This document shows, piece after piece, positions 1 through 8,005 of a DNA stretch of 42,010 bases. This DNA comes from CAVDRM01 sp963611355 (GTDB lineage: Bacteria; Bacillota; Clostridia; Christensenellales; Aristaeellaceae): the NCBI GenBank assembly GCA_963611355.1, contig CAVDRM010000018.1, positions 1 to 42,010 of the forward strand, read 5' to 3'. Under the pieces are notes generated by a model that was not told where the DNA came from, did no database searches, and saw only the letters and a program-made list of their open reading frames with translations. Position 1 is the first letter of the stretch. Each line of letters starts with the position of its first letter. The position numbers and the translations under genes were made by a program.

Positions 1-50
1 CCACCTTGCCAAGGTGGAGGTCGCGAGTCCGAGTCTCGTCTACCGCTCCA
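1..50 (+). tRNA. tRNA-Gly (GCC), 3' part only
   Basis: The window opens inside a tRNA. Bases 1-17 form a perfect anticodon stem-loop with a 5-bp stem and loop TTGCCAA, giving anticodon GCC (glycine). A T-arm follows at 23-39 and the 3' acceptor strand CTACCGC plus T and an encoded CCA end at 50. The D-arm and 5' acceptor strand lie upstream of the window. Confidence 0.9.
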
Positions 51-58
51 TTTTTTCC

Positions 59-133
59 GGCGCTATAGCCAAGCGGTAAGGCGAAGGTCTGCAAAACCTT
101 TATTCCCCGGTTCGATTCCGGGTGGCGCCTCCA
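59..133 (+). tRNA. tRNA-Cys (GCA)
   Basis: A complete 75-base cloverleaf. Acceptor strand GGCGCTA (59-65) pairs with TGGCGCC (123-129) with one G-T pair, followed by T and an encoded CCA. The anticodon arm reads AAGGT-CTGCAAA-ACCTT, so the anticodon is GCA (cysteine). The T-arm has the usual GGTTCGATTCC sequence. It lies 8 bases after tRNA-Gly, so the two are very likely one transcript. Confidence 0.95.
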
Positions 134-161
134 ATTGCACAGCATCCCTTGATGGGGTCAC

Positions 162-200
162 AAAACAGTTACATTACATTATTCAATGTAACTGTTTTTT
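162..200 (+). terminator. Rho-independent terminator after the tRNA genes
   Basis: A 14-bp inverted repeat (AAAACAGTTACATT at 162-175 and its complement at 185-198) with a 9-base loop runs into a T tract. It should end the tRNA-Gly/tRNA-Cys transcript. The stem is AT-rich but long and perfect. Confidence 0.85.
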
Positions 201-263
201 GTAATTGAATCGCTTCTATTGCAGCGCTTGTTTTTTGCGTTAAAGCGGTTTTCCCTGCGGGAA

Positions 264-292
264 TTGACAAATTTCCTCACCGTTGGTACAAT
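264..292 (+). promoter_or_regulatory. Sigma-A promoter for degV
   Basis: TTGACA (264-269), a 17-base spacer and TACAAT (287-292). The -35 box is a perfect match and the -10 box has one mismatch. The start of transcription would be near 299, about 40 bases ahead of the degV start codon. Confidence 0.8.
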
Positions 293-338
293 GCATGTGC
301 GGGTCGGACAGAAGGACGGCCGGATGGGAGGAAAAACG

Positions 339-1214
339 ATGGCGCTTTACATCGTGACGGATGCTGCCTGCGATTTGCCCAAGAGCTTTGTGGACAAGCA
401 GAAGGATTTTTGCGTAATCCCCATGCCGTACCATTTGGACGGGCAGGAAAAAATGTATGTTCCCTATGACGGCTCGGATGCGCTGCACCGCTTTTACGAC
501 GAGCTGAGAAACGGTGCCGTGGCGACGACCGCGCAGGTCAGCCTGACGGACTATCAGAGGGTGTTCACAGATTTGGTGAAGGACGGCCATGAGGTCGTTT
601 ATATCTGCTTTACTTCCGGCTTGAGCGGTACGCTGCAGACTGCGGAGCTGGCCAAGGGCATGGTGCTGGAAAGCTATCCGAACGCCCGCATTTATATCTT
701 GGACTCCCTCTGCCCGAGCGGCGGCGAGGGGCTTCTCGTTTATTACGCCCTGCAAAAGCGGGACGAGGGTATGGATGCGGACGCGCTGGTCAAATGGGTG
801 CTGGCGCATCGGCAGAACATCGCACACTGGTTTACCGTGGACGATTTGGACTTCCTGTATCGCGGCGGGCGCGTGAGCCGATCCTCGGCCTTCTTGGGCG
901 GGATGCTGAAAATCAAGCCCATTCTGAATGTCAACTTTGAAGGCAAGCTCATCCCGCAGGAGAAGGTCGCGGGGCGCAAGCGGGCGCTGAAGGTGCTGGC
1001 CGAAAAGTACGCGGAGCTGGCTGTCCCCAAGACGGGGCAGACCGTCGTCATCGGCCACGGCGACTGCTTGGAGGACGCGCAGTATACCGCCGACGCCATT
1101 CGGCATCTCGTGCCGGACGTGGGCGAAATTCTCTTCTGGCCAATCGGCGCCATCATCGGCGCACACTCCGGCCCCGGCACAGTCGCGGTCTTCTTTCTCT
1201 GCGCCAGCAGATAA
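339..1214 (+). CDS. degV: DegV family fatty-acid-binding protein
   Basis: A 291-residue protein of the DegV family. Characterised members (FakB) bind a fatty acid and present it to the kinase FakA, which phosphorylates it for phospholipid synthesis; which fatty acid this one binds cannot be read from sequence. The N-terminus MALYIVTDAACDLP matches the DegV opening, the TSGLSGTLQTA stretch supplies the serine/threonine pocket that holds the carboxylate, and the C-terminus keeps the GAIIGAHSGPGT motif. I place the start at the ATG at 339 because GGGAGGAAAAACG directly precedes it; the frame is open further upstream but that part overlaps the promoter. Length is usual for the family. It is a single-gene unit with its own promoter and a terminator at 1238-1275. 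No fakA homologue is in the window. Confidence 0.93.
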   Translation: MALYIVTDAACDLPKSFVDKQKDFCVIPMPYHLDGQEKMYVPYDGSDALHRFYDELRNGAVATTAQVSLTDYQRVFTDLVKDGHEVVYICFTSGLSGTLQTAELAKGMVLESYPNARIYILDSLCPSGGEGLLVYYALQKRDEGMDADALVKWVLAHRQNIAHWFTVDDLDFLYRGGRVSRSSAFLGGMLKIKPILNVNFEGKLIPQEKVAGRKRALKVLAEKYAELAVPKTGQTVVIGHGDCLEDAQYTADAIRHLVPDVGEILFWPIGAIIGAHSGPGTVAVFFLCASR

Positions 1215-1237
1215 TCAACCATTAACGGATGCGAAAA

Positions 1238-1275
1238 CAGGGTGTCAAGGGAATTTGACACCCTGCTGTTTTTTT
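1238..1275 (+). terminator. Terminator after degV, possibly bidirectional
   Basis: CAGGGTGTCAA (1238-1248) pairs with TTGACACCCTG (1255-1265) across a 6-base loop and is followed on the plus strand by CTG and seven T's. On the minus strand the hairpin is followed by TTTTCG, so it may also help stop the convergent sugar operon, which ends at 1343. Confidence 0.85.
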
Positions 1276-1342
1276 GCATGGCGTATCGGACGCAAAGGGT
1301 TTATGACAACAGCTTTAGACAAGCAGAGGGCATAACCCCGGC

Positions 1343-2464
1343 CTATAATCGCTGGGGAAGAACGGCACCCGCAGGGTGGCACAAGACGATTTTCAAGTCT
1401 CCTTCAGCAATAACCTGCTGTGCCTGCTGCGGGAAGAAAACCTCACTTCCGCGCTTGACCGGCAGACTGCTGTGATTCGTCAGCAGTTCGCCGCTGCCTT
1501 CCGTTACTATGCCGATACAGATGGAGCCGGTATCCAACAGCTTGGCCCTGCCATGCACGCATAGCTCCGAGCAGGAGAAATATTCTGTTTGCGTCTTGCC
1601 GACAATCAGCCTTTCTTCTCCCCAAGCGCCCTGACGAATAATGGGGTTGACGGTTCTGCATAAAGACAGCACTTCCTGCAATTCATGGCCGGTGTAGTCG
1701 AAGCTTTCTAAGGTGCGGCGCTCATAAACGGCGTTGTCAATGGGCTTGAATTCACCCTTTGGGTTCGCTTTTTTGCGAAAGGCGAGCAAATCTTCTTGGG
1801 GAATGGGAACGCTGGTCAGATCGCTGGGCTCCTGAATTTCGATTACAAAGCAGCCAACGCCCAAAGCGTGGGGCATACCGCCATAGATAAAGTAGGTTTC
1901 CCCGGCCTTTACCGGAATCCGATGACACAGGGCTTCCACCTCCTCCATGTGCTCCAGCGTGCAGCGCCGATAGGCTTTCTCGAAGACCTCCCGCGCAATG
2001 CCGGGTTTAAAGCCGAGATAGATGGATGCATCAGGAACCTCTTCCCTGGTGCTGATGACATGCCAGCATTCGGTTTTGCCGTAATCGCTGTTCCAAATGG
2101 CTTTGGCAACGGGGCGGGTCGGATGACATTGAAGAAGAAATTTACGCTTGGCATCCAGATATTTTACCAAAATGCCCAGACCGTTGCCAAAGCGTTCGAC
2201 ATGCCTGCGCCCCAGCACGGCCTCCGGATTTTCTTCGATTACCCGGAACAGGTAATGTCTGCTGCCGTCCGGCAGAATGACTTCGGCACAGCCGAGACAG
2301 GGATTTTCTGCCGTGACGCCGTTGGCTTTTGTCACAGAACCTATCCATGCTTCAGCGCCGTTTGGCGTATCCGCGGGGTTTGCAATGCCGCGGAAGCGGT
2401 CAATCTCCCTGCCGCCCTCCGCTCTGACTTTGTTTGGAACCAATAACCATGGTTGTTGATACAT
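1343..2464 (-). CDS. Class I mannose-6-phosphate isomerase-like protein
   Basis: A 373-residue protein resembling class I phosphomannose isomerases, zinc cupin enzymes that interconvert mannose-6-phosphate and fructose-6-phosphate. Visible zinc-site signatures are LLQCHPTRPVAKAIW (Gln and His ligands), the following TECWH (Glu) and the later YGGMPHALGVG. It is the last gene of the sugar transporter operon, starting about 55 bases after the permease gene, so it probably handles the phosphorylated form of the imported sugar. The exact substrate is an inference; some relatives act on other hexose phosphates. Start choice is uncertain: the ATG at 2464 has a weak AAAGAG eight bases upstream, while the ATG at 2482, six codons earlier, has no ribosome binding site. 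Confidence 0.85.
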   Translation of the reverse strand: MYQQPWLLVPNKVRAEGGREIDRFRGIANPADTPNGAEAWIGSVTKANGVTAENPCLGCAEVILPDGSRHYLFRVIEENPEAVLGRRHVERFGNGLGILVKYLDAKRKFLLQCHPTRPVAKAIWNSDYGKTECWHVISTREEVPDASIYLGFKPGIAREVFEKAYRRCTLEHMEEVEALCHRIPVKAGETYFIYGGMPHALGVGCFVIEIQEPSDLTSVPIPQEDLLAFRKKANPKGEFKPIDNAVYERRTLESFDYTGHELQEVLSLCRTVNPIIRQGAWGEERLIVGKTQTEYFSCSELCVHGRAKLLDTGSICIGIVTEGSGELLTNHSSLPVKRGSEVFFPQQAQQVIAEGDLKIVLCHPAGAVLPQRL

Positions 2465-2520
2465 GTTCTGAACTCTTTTCATGAAAAATGTGAACGATTG
2501 TTTTTATCGAAGAAAGCCAT

Positions 2521-3549
2521 TTAGTCCCTCATGCGGTCACGGTAGGTCATCAGCAGCAAAGAACCAAGCAGAATACCGCCGCGGACAATGTACTGGATAT
2601 AGATGTTCCAGTTCAGCATGGTCATGCCGTTAATCAACACAGAAATCAGAACAACACCCACCAGCGTGCCTACAATGCGTCCGCTGCCGCCGGTCATGGA
2701 AGTGCCGCCGATAATCACCATGGTGATACAGTCTGTCGGCCAGTCCTTGGCATAAGTCCAGTCGGCATTCATAACCATCGCCGAGTTGACCCATCCGGCG
2801 ATGACGGCGCAGACCTGAACGGTAATAAACACCACGAGCTTTATCGCATACACATTGATGCCGCTCAGACGCGCAGCCTCCTGGTTTCCGCCGATGGCGT
2901 AGATGGCGCGCCCCGTGGTCGTATGCTCCAGCACAATGTAGAAAATGACAAACATGACCAGGAAGATGATCAGCGGAACAGGGATGCCGGAAAAATTAGC
3001 CGTCTTGAATACACGCCCCATGCCCAACTGCACGAACCAATCCGGATACATATTCGGAATCGGGTAGTTATTGCAGATGGTGGCGCCTAAGCCAAAGAGC
3101 ACATACTGCATAGCCAGGGTGATGATAAAGGGAGGCAGGTTATATTTTGCCTGAATCGTGGCATGAATGCCGCCGCAGGCAAAGGCCACGGCAATGCTCA
3201 CTGCCATGCCGATCAAGCAGGGAACGGTTAAGTCCGTCCAGCCCGCCGCCTTCATGTTCTTGCAGACAACGGCTACAATAACGCCGCTCAGCGCGACCTG
3301 GCTGCCCAAGGACAAGTCGATTTTTCCAGCCAAAAGCACCATGGTTACGCCTAAGGCGATGATGCCCTTGATGGCGCCGGAGCGCAGCAGATTCATCCAG
3401 TTGTTGATTTTCATAAAATTGGGGTTGGCGATCCACAGCGCCACAACCACAATCAGAAGCACAATTTCAGTCAGGTGATTCAGGACAAACAAGCCCACAT
3501 TCTTTCGGCTTAAAGAGCGTGGTTTTCGATCGTTGATGATGCTGCTCAT
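2521..3549 (-). CDS. Sugar ABC transporter permease (RbsC/BPD_transp_2 family)
   Basis: A 342-residue, strongly hydrophobic membrane protein of the ribose/galactose/xylose permease family (RbsC, MglC, XylH). Repeated hydrophobic segments begin after a short basic N-terminus (residues 1-20) with LTEIVLLIVVVALWIANP. Family signatures include GVTMVLLAGKIDLSLGSQVA in the first third and GRIVGTLVGVVLISVLINGM near the C-terminus. It would form a homodimer channel with the ATPase encoded 4 bases upstream; the ribosome binding site GGGAGG sits inside the end of that gene, which points to coupled translation. Length is normal. Substrate cannot be told from the permease alone. Confidence 0.95.
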   Translation of the reverse strand: MSSIINDRKPRSLSRKNVGLFVLNHLTEIVLLIVVVALWIANPNFMKINNWMNLLRSGAIKGIIALGVTMVLLAGKIDLSLGSQVALSGVIVAVVCKNMKAAGWTDLTVPCLIGMAVSIAVAFACGGIHATIQAKYNLPPFIITLAMQYVLFGLGATICNNYPIPNMYPDWFVQLGMGRVFKTANFSGIPVPLIIFLVMFVIFYIVLEHTTTGRAIYAIGGNQEAARLSGINVYAIKLVVFITVQVCAVIAGWVNSAMVMNADWTYAKDWPTDCITMVIIGGTSMTGGSGRIVGTLVGVVLISVLINGMTMLNWNIYIQYIVRGGILLGSLLLMTYRDRMRD

Positions 3550-3553
3550 TGCT

Positions 3554-5047
3554 TCAGCCTCCCAAGCAAAGTGTATAAAGGTCGTTGGTGGTGGCGGCGG
3601 CCAGACGGCCGCCTTTCAGCTCATCCGTTATTTTTCCGCCGTTCATGATGAGAATGCGGTGGCAGACACCCAAAAGCTCTTCGATTTCAGAAGAAACAAA
3701 AATGGTGGAATTCCCTTTTCGGCTTTGTTCCCACATGATTTCAAAGATTTGCTGCTTTGCGTTGACATCGATGCCGCGGGTCGGCTCATCGTAAATCATG
3801 ACCGTGGGATGGTTATTGAGCCAGTTGCCCACGACCACCTTTTGCTGGTTGCCGCCGCTCATGCTGCTGGCCCTTGCGTCCAGGCTGCTGATTTTGATTT
3901 GCAGCGCGTCCACCTGTTCCTGCGCCATTTGACGACGCTTTGCCTTGCTCTCGATCCAGCCGTTGATTGTGGTGCGCTTCATGCCGGCATAGCATAGATT
4001 GGTTTCGATGGAATGCATCAGTACCAGACCGTCTACTTTACGATCCTCCGGGGTAAGACCGATACCGGCATTTTTCATGATTTCGGGTTTGCGGCGCTTA
4101 TAGGCTTTGCCTCCGATGGTCACCGTGCCGCTGTCTGCCGGCATGGACCCGAAGATGGCATTCAGCAGCTCGGTTCGGCCGCTTCCCAATACGCCGGCGA
4201 TGCCCAGCACCTCGCCTTTGTAAAGGTCAAAGCTGATATCCTCAAACCATCCTCGGCGGCTCATGTTCCGTACGGACATGATCACCTCGTTTGTGGGTAC
4301 GCTGTCGGGCGGCATGGCCTTAACATTGACATCTCCGAACATCATATGAATCATTTCGGCGTTGGTCAGTTCCCTGGTATCCTTTTTGCCGATATATACG
4401 CCGTCACGAATAACGGTTACGGTGTCGCTGATTTCGCTGACCTCTGCCAGCTTGTGGGAAATATAGATGATTGCAACGCCCCGATCGCGGATTTTTCGTA
4501 TGGCCGCAAAGAGCTTTGCCACCTCATCCTTGGCCAGCGCCGATGTGGGCTCGTCCAGAATCAGCACCTTGGGATCGTGGCTTAATGCCTTGCAGATTTC
4601 AACCACCTGCCGCTTCCACATGGGCAGGTGCAGAACCATGGTTTTCGGGTCAATCTGCACGCCCATCATATCCAAAAGCTCCTTTGAACGCTGATAGGCG
4701 CTTTTCCAGTCAATCAGACCGGATGCTTTTCTCGGCGTGGCGCCGAGAAAAATGTTTTCCATAACATTCATGGTGGGCACCAGGCTGGTCTCCTGATAAA
4801 CCATCACGATGCCTTCTTTGGCTGCCTGCTGCGTACTGGAAAAATGAAGCTCCTTATCATCCAAAAGAATTCTGCCCGAGCTTAAAGGCTGTGCGCCAGC
4901 GAAAATTTTGACCAAAGTCGATTTGCCGGAGCCGTTTTTTCCGAGCAGGGCATTGATTTTTCCGCCCTCAAAGGAACAGGTCACATCATTCAGCGCCACG
5001 GTTCCTGGAAAGATTTTGCTAACATGATCAGCATACATGGTGCTCAT
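3554..5047 (-). CDS. Sugar ABC transporter ATP-binding protein, two ABC domains (RbsA/MglA type)
   Basis: A 497-residue protein with two fused ATPase domains, as usual for carbohydrate uptake ABC transporters of the CUT2 class. Domain 1 has a perfect Walker A GKNGSGKST (residues 36-44) and Walker B VLILDEPTSA; its signature motif is degenerate (LPMWKRQVVEI). Domain 2 has a degenerate Walker A (GVLGSGRTELL), a good signature MSGGNQQKVVVG and the Walker B region MIYDEPTRGID. This asymmetric pattern is typical of RbsA/MglA/XylG. The ATG at 5047 follows GAGGAGACGACAC. It sits between the binding-protein gene and the permease gene and drives import by ATP hydrolysis on the cytoplasmic side. Confidence 0.95.
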   Translation of the reverse strand: MSTMYADHVSKIFPGTVALNDVTCSFEGGKINALLGKNGSGKSTLVKIFAGAQPLSSGRILLDDKELHFSSTQQAAKEGIVMVYQETSLVPTMNVMENIFLGATPRKASGLIDWKSAYQRSKELLDMMGVQIDPKTMVLHLPMWKRQVVEICKALSHDPKVLILDEPTSALAKDEVAKLFAAIRKIRDRGVAIIYISHKLAEVSEISDTVTVIRDGVYIGKKDTRELTNAEMIHMMFGDVNVKAMPPDSVPTNEVIMSVRNMSRRGWFEDISFDLYKGEVLGIAGVLGSGRTELLNAIFGSMPADSGTVTIGGKAYKRRKPEIMKNAGIGLTPEDRKVDGLVLMHSIETNLCYAGMKRTTINGWIESKAKRRQMAQEQVDALQIKISSLDARASSMSGGNQQKVVVGNWLNNHPTVMIYDEPTRGIDVNAKQQIFEIMWEQSRKGNSTIFVSSEIEELLGVCHRILIMNGGKITDELKGGRLAAATTNDLYTLCLGG

Positions 5048-5109
5048 GTGTCGTCTCCTCGTTTGTCTTTGTTCCGTTCAGTTCAAAATTCAACGTATGA
5101 ACCGCAATG

Positions 5110-5147
5110 AAAAGGAAAAAGGGCAGGGAGGGAAATCCACCCTGCCC
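5110..5147 (-). terminator. Intra-operon terminator after the binding-protein gene
   Basis: On the minus strand GGGCAGGG (5147-5140) pairs with CCCTGCCC (5128-5121) and is followed by TTTTTCCTTTT. It lies between the substrate-binding protein gene and the ATPase gene. A partial stop here would let the cell make more binding protein than ATPase or permease, a common arrangement in ABC operons. Confidence 0.75.
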
Positions 5148-5163
5148 GACAAGGAAGACATGA

Positions 5164-6150
5164 TTACTTGGCGCTGAGCACGTAGTAATTATCCAGCCAA
5201 GCCTGAACGCTCTGCGGATCCTGCACGGAGTAAATCTTGCCGGCCAAATACACGGTGTTGCCCCGCTCGCACTCGGTTTCTTCGCCGCGCAGGGTCTTGA
5301 CGATCTGCTCAACGGCCTTATAGCCCATGGTGTACATATCCTGCTCAAGGGTGCAGTACAGAGGCGTGCCCTCTTCCAGAATCTGAGAAGCGACCTGCTC
5401 ACCCATATCATAGCCGACCACGGTGATCTGCTCGCTCAGTCCCATGCTCTTTACAACCTGCACGGCCACGCTGGTGAAGGCTGCGGACGTGTTGTAGAAA
5501 ATCTGGCAGGTGGGAGCGCCGGTCAGCATGGCTTCAATAATCGGAACGTTATCCTGCTTGGAGGTGGAGGACTGCTGGGCTACGATTTCATAGGTAAAGC
5601 CTTCCGCGGTCAACGCTTCCAGGAAACCGTTGTAGCGCGCCTGAGACTGTTCGGGAATAGCGGCGTCAAAGTCGATGATGGCGATCTGCAGGGGCTTTTC
5701 CTTGCCGAAGCGCTCTTCGAAAACAGGCGCCATAAACTTACCCAGGCTCTGACCGTTCAGGTAGTCCTGAGAAGTGAAGCCGCCGCAGACGAATTCGGCG
5801 TTGTTCAGCTTGATATTGGCAACAGCAATTTCAACGCCCTGCTCGTAAGCACTGCGCAGCATGGGGATGGAAGCTTCTTCGGAATAAGGGGTGATGGCAA
5901 TGCCCTTCACGCCCATGTCCACATAGTTCAGAATGAGCGCCTGCTCGTTCGCAATATCACCCATGGAGTTGCCGATCAGGATGTTTACGCCGTAATCCTT
6001 GGCGGCATCTTCATAGCCTTGCTGCACCATTTTCATGGTGTACTCATCCTTGAAAACGATGCCGGCGATGGTAATGTCTTCATCGGCAAGGGCGGCAGTC
6101 ACGGAAAGCAGCAGCATGGCTGCCAGAATCAGGGAAACCAGTTTCTTCAT
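5164..6150 (-). CDS. Sugar ABC transporter substrate-binding protein (RbsB-like)
   Basis: A 328-residue periplasmic-binding-protein-like protein (type I fold; ribose/galactose binding family). The ATG at 6150 is chosen because it begins a clear signal peptide (MKKLVSLILAAMLLLSVTAALA) and an AAAGGATG element lies about 10 bases upstream; the frame is open upstream but covers the end of the regulator gene. The mature part starts near DEDITIAGIVFKDEY. The signal has an Ala-Leu-Ala cleavage site and no lipobox cysteine, which is unusual for a Gram-positive binding protein (see findings). Motifs such as NEQALILNYVDMGVKGIAITP and VVGYDMGEQVASQI match sugar-binding relatives. It delivers the sugar to the permease/ATPase encoded downstream. 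Confidence 0.92.
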   Translation of the reverse strand: MKKLVSLILAAMLLLSVTAALADEDITIAGIVFKDEYTMKMVQQGYEDAAKDYGVNILIGNSMGDIANEQALILNYVDMGVKGIAITPYSEEASIPMLRSAYEQGVEIAVANIKLNNAEFVCGGFTSQDYLNGQSLGKFMAPVFEERFGKEKPLQIAIIDFDAAIPEQSQARYNGFLEALTAEGFTYEIVAQQSSTSKQDNVPIIEAMLTGAPTCQIFYNTSAAFTSVAVQVVKSMGLSEQITVVGYDMGEQVASQILEEGTPLYCTLEQDMYTMGYKAVEQIVKTLRGEETECERGNTVYLAGKIYSVQDPQSVQAWLDNYYVLSAK

Positions 6151-6166
6151 AGTGGGGGTCATCCTT

Positions 6167-7126
6167 TCATATATATTTCTCATCGCAGCTTTCGCTGCTT
6201 TGAATCGAAGGAGAAGCATCAACGGCTGCCTTGCGCCAGGCGGAGGGAGACATGCCCGTATGCTTGCGGAAAAAACGGCTGAAGTAAAAGGCATCCTGAA
6301 AGCCGCATTCCAACGCGGCTTCCGTTATGGACAATTCGCCCACGGAAAGCAGATTCATAGCGCGGCTCATGGTCTGTTTTTGAACATAGTCGATGGGAGA
6401 TGAACCCATCACCTGCCGGAAAAGCCTGCGGAAGCCGGAGGAGGACAGGCTGCAGACCCTGCTTAACACCTCCACCGAAATGCTGCCGGCCGGGTGCTCC
6501 TCCATATAACGAAGCGCCGGTTCGATGCGCTGATACGCGGAGGTGCTGTGGTGCTTGGTAAAGGCGCTTTCGCTGAGCCTCGTCAGCAGCTCATACATTC
6601 GGGCCGCAATCAGAGCCGGAGGCGTGAAGCCGTTTCCGCTCATGCGGGCAATGTTTTCCGCTTTTTGAAAGAAGCGGGTGCTTTGAGGCGGGTGCATCAC
6701 ATGAATGCGGCTGCCTAAAGTAAAGGGGCGCCCATTATCGTCAAACATTTCAAAGCCGAGAAAAACGGCGTTTGCACAGCGGGAAACGTTCTCCCCGTCC
6801 TCCTTGATGCCGTCCCAGTAATAGTTTCCTTCGGGTAAATCTTCCAGATTGTTTTTCCCCTGTTCGATTCTGCGGCATACAAATTCATAGCGCATACCCT
6901 GCGGAATCATGACCAAATCGCCGGGCTTGACCGTAGCCAGAACAGTCTGCTCCGCAATATCTACGTAGTCGGCCTCCAACCCAACAAGAGCCATGATAGC
7001 CGTATTGATACGGCCGCCCTCCTGGATGAGCCAGGTGCTTCCTTCACGCCAGTATTGCATATGGGCAATGACTCTGCGCAGAGAATAGGATTCGCCGCGC
7101 AGATCCGAGAGATGGACGCTTTTCAT
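6167..7126 (-). CDS. AraC family transcriptional regulator
   Basis: A 319-residue regulator, first gene of the sugar operon; the binding-protein gene starts 16 bases after it. The C-terminal third holds the paired helix-turn-helix of the AraC family: first helix set around ISVEVLSRVCSLSSSGFRRL, second around ITEAALECGFQDAFYFSRFF, ending in the family hallmark HTGMSPSAWR. The N-terminal part looks like a small-molecule-binding cupin-type domain (PGDLVMIPQGMRYEF resembles the arabinose-binding fold), so it probably senses the imported sugar directly. The ATG at 7126 follows GGGAGGGTACG, a strong ribosome binding site. Being in the operon, it would control its own expression. Repeats AAGCCTGTCG upstream are candidate operators. 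Confidence 0.93.
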   Translation of the reverse strand: MKSVHLSDLRGESYSLRRVIAHMQYWREGSTWLIQEGGRINTAIMALVGLEADYVDIAEQTVLATVKPGDLVMIPQGMRYEFVCRRIEQGKNNLEDLPEGNYYWDGIKEDGENVSRCANAVFLGFEMFDDNGRPFTLGSRIHVMHPPQSTRFFQKAENIARMSGNGFTPPALIAARMYELLTRLSESAFTKHHSTSAYQRIEPALRYMEEHPAGSISVEVLSRVCSLSSSGFRRLFRQVMGSSPIDYVQKQTMSRAMNLLSVGELSITEAALECGFQDAFYFSRFFRKHTGMSPSAWRKAAVDASPSIQSSESCDEKYI

Positions 7127-7142
7127 CGTACCCTCCCATCAG

Positions 7143-7152
7143 AAGCCTGTCG
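7143..7152 (+). repeat. AAGCCTGTCG repeat, copy 1
   Basis: A 10-base sequence identical to two tandem copies at 7281-7300. This copy sits 17 bases upstream of the araC-type start codon, inside the predicted leader. Candidate operator half-site; function is inferred from position only. Confidence 0.45.
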
Positions 7153-7167
7153 TTGTTCGTCCCTATC

Positions 7168-7197
7168 AGTATATCGCCGTGCTGCGCGAAACGTCCA
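7168..7197 (-). promoter_or_regulatory. Candidate promoter of the sugar operon
   Basis: On the minus strand TGGACG, an 18-base spacer and TATACT. The -10 box is good and the -35 box is weak, as expected for a promoter that needs an AraC-type activator. A second possible site further upstream (TTGCCA, 19-base spacer, TATATT, around 7213-7243) cannot be excluded. The rest of the 369-base gap 7127-7495 holds the repeats and the terminator listed here; I see no gene in it. Confidence 0.35.
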
Positions 7198-7280
7198 TGC
7201 ACGAATCGTCCTAATATATGGACTTTTCGCTATGGACTGGCAAATCTTGTTTTATGTTATACTATTCTCAATGATATGAC

Positions 7281-7308
7281 AAGCCTGTCGAAGCCTGTCG
7301 GACAGGCT
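7281..7308. repeat. Tandem AAGCCTGTCG repeats with an inverted copy
   Basis: AAGCCTGTCG occurs twice in direct tandem (7281-7290, 7291-7300) and the second copy forms a perfect palindrome with the following bases: AGCCTGTC-G-GACAGGCT (7292-7308). Together with the copy at 7143-7152 this is a distributed operator-like pattern in front of the regulator gene. No T tract follows, so it is not a terminator. Confidence 0.5.
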
Positions 7309-7351
7309 GCGGATTATTTGAACGAGGTTTTCCGATGCATCTGCGGGCAAT

Positions 7352-7391
7352 CAAAATAATTCCCCCGTCTTTTGCGGCAAGGCAGGGGAAT
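7352..7391 (-). terminator. Candidate terminator after the rrf2 gene
   Basis: On the minus strand ATTCCCC (7391-7385) pairs with GGGGAAT (7365-7359) across a 19-base loop and is followed by TATTTTGA. It would end the rrf2 transcript before it reaches the sugar operon. The large loop and short T tract keep confidence moderate. Confidence 0.5.
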
Positions 7392-7495
7392 ATCAGAAAT
7401 ATGAAAACGGGAAGCGGGCATATCAAAACCGGGCATTCCGACGCCTCGGTGGTGATGCAGCTGCCGCCAAAGCGCCGTGCAAGGCGGCGTGCGGG

Positions 7496-7927
7496 TCATA
7501 TCACATAGTCATACCCATGCGTCTCGCTGTGCATCAGATCCGCCAGGGTGATATTTTCAAAGTATTCCGTAATGAGCTTATCCAGCCCGCGCCACATGGG
7601 AAGCGTGCGGCATTCGGATGAACGGGGACACACGCCGGCATCGGGGGCAAGGCAGGAAACGGGCGCCATGGAATCCTCCGTGACAAGCAGGATGCTTTCC
7701 ACGGTATACTGCTCCGGCGCTTTTGCCAGCCGATATCCGCCGCCCTTCCCTCTCACGCCGCTCAGCAGCTTTGCTTTGACCAGGAGTTTGATGATGCTCT
7801 CCAAATATTTTTCGGATATCTCCTGCCGCTGCGCAATGACCTTCAGCGGAATAAAGCCGTCTGCCTGATGCTCGGCCAAATCAATCATGACCCGAAGCGC
7901 GTACCGTCCTTTGGTTGAAATCAGCAT
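7496..7927 (-). CDS. Rrf2 family transcriptional regulator (CymR/IscR-like)
   Basis: A 143-residue winged-helix regulator. The N-terminus MLISTKGRYALRVMIDLAEH is diagnostic for Rrf2 proteins; the recognition helix lies around ISEKYLESIIKLLVKAKLL and the wing is VRGKGGGYRLAK. Three cysteines (C92, C100, C106; spacing 7 and 5) sit where IscR holds its Fe-S cluster, so it may bind a cluster. The gene is divergent from cysK, which points instead, or in addition, to cysteine-metabolism control like CymR, known in Bacillus to form a complex with CysK. The start at 7927 is set by AAAGGAGGGG five bases upstream; 19 extra in-frame codons upstream are unlikely since they overlap the promoter. Confidence 0.9.
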   Translation of the reverse strand: MLISTKGRYALRVMIDLAEHQADGFIPLKVIAQRQEISEKYLESIIKLLVKAKLLSGVRGKGGGYRLAKAPEQYTVESILLVTEDSMAPVSCLAPDAGVCPRSSECRTLPMWRGLDKLITEYFENITLADLMHSETHGYDYVI

Positions 7928-7955
7928 ATCCGCCCCTCCTTTGAAAAACAATCCT

Positions 7956-7984
7956 ATTGTACAGCAGGAAAGTGGGTAAATCAA
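7956..7984 (-). promoter_or_regulatory. Promoter of the rrf2 gene
   Basis: On the minus strand TTGATT (7984-7979), 17-base spacer, TACAAT (7961-7956). It lies about 30 bases ahead of the rrf2 start codon and 22 bases from the divergent cysK promoter, so one bound regulator could affect both. Confidence 0.7.
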
Positions 7985-8005
7985 TCAAAAATTGCATCAC
8001 AGCTA

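Noticed and set aside
7314..7499. 61-codon minus-strand frame after rrf2
   Set aside because: It overlaps the candidate rrf2 terminator, has no ribosome binding site and resembles nothing known.
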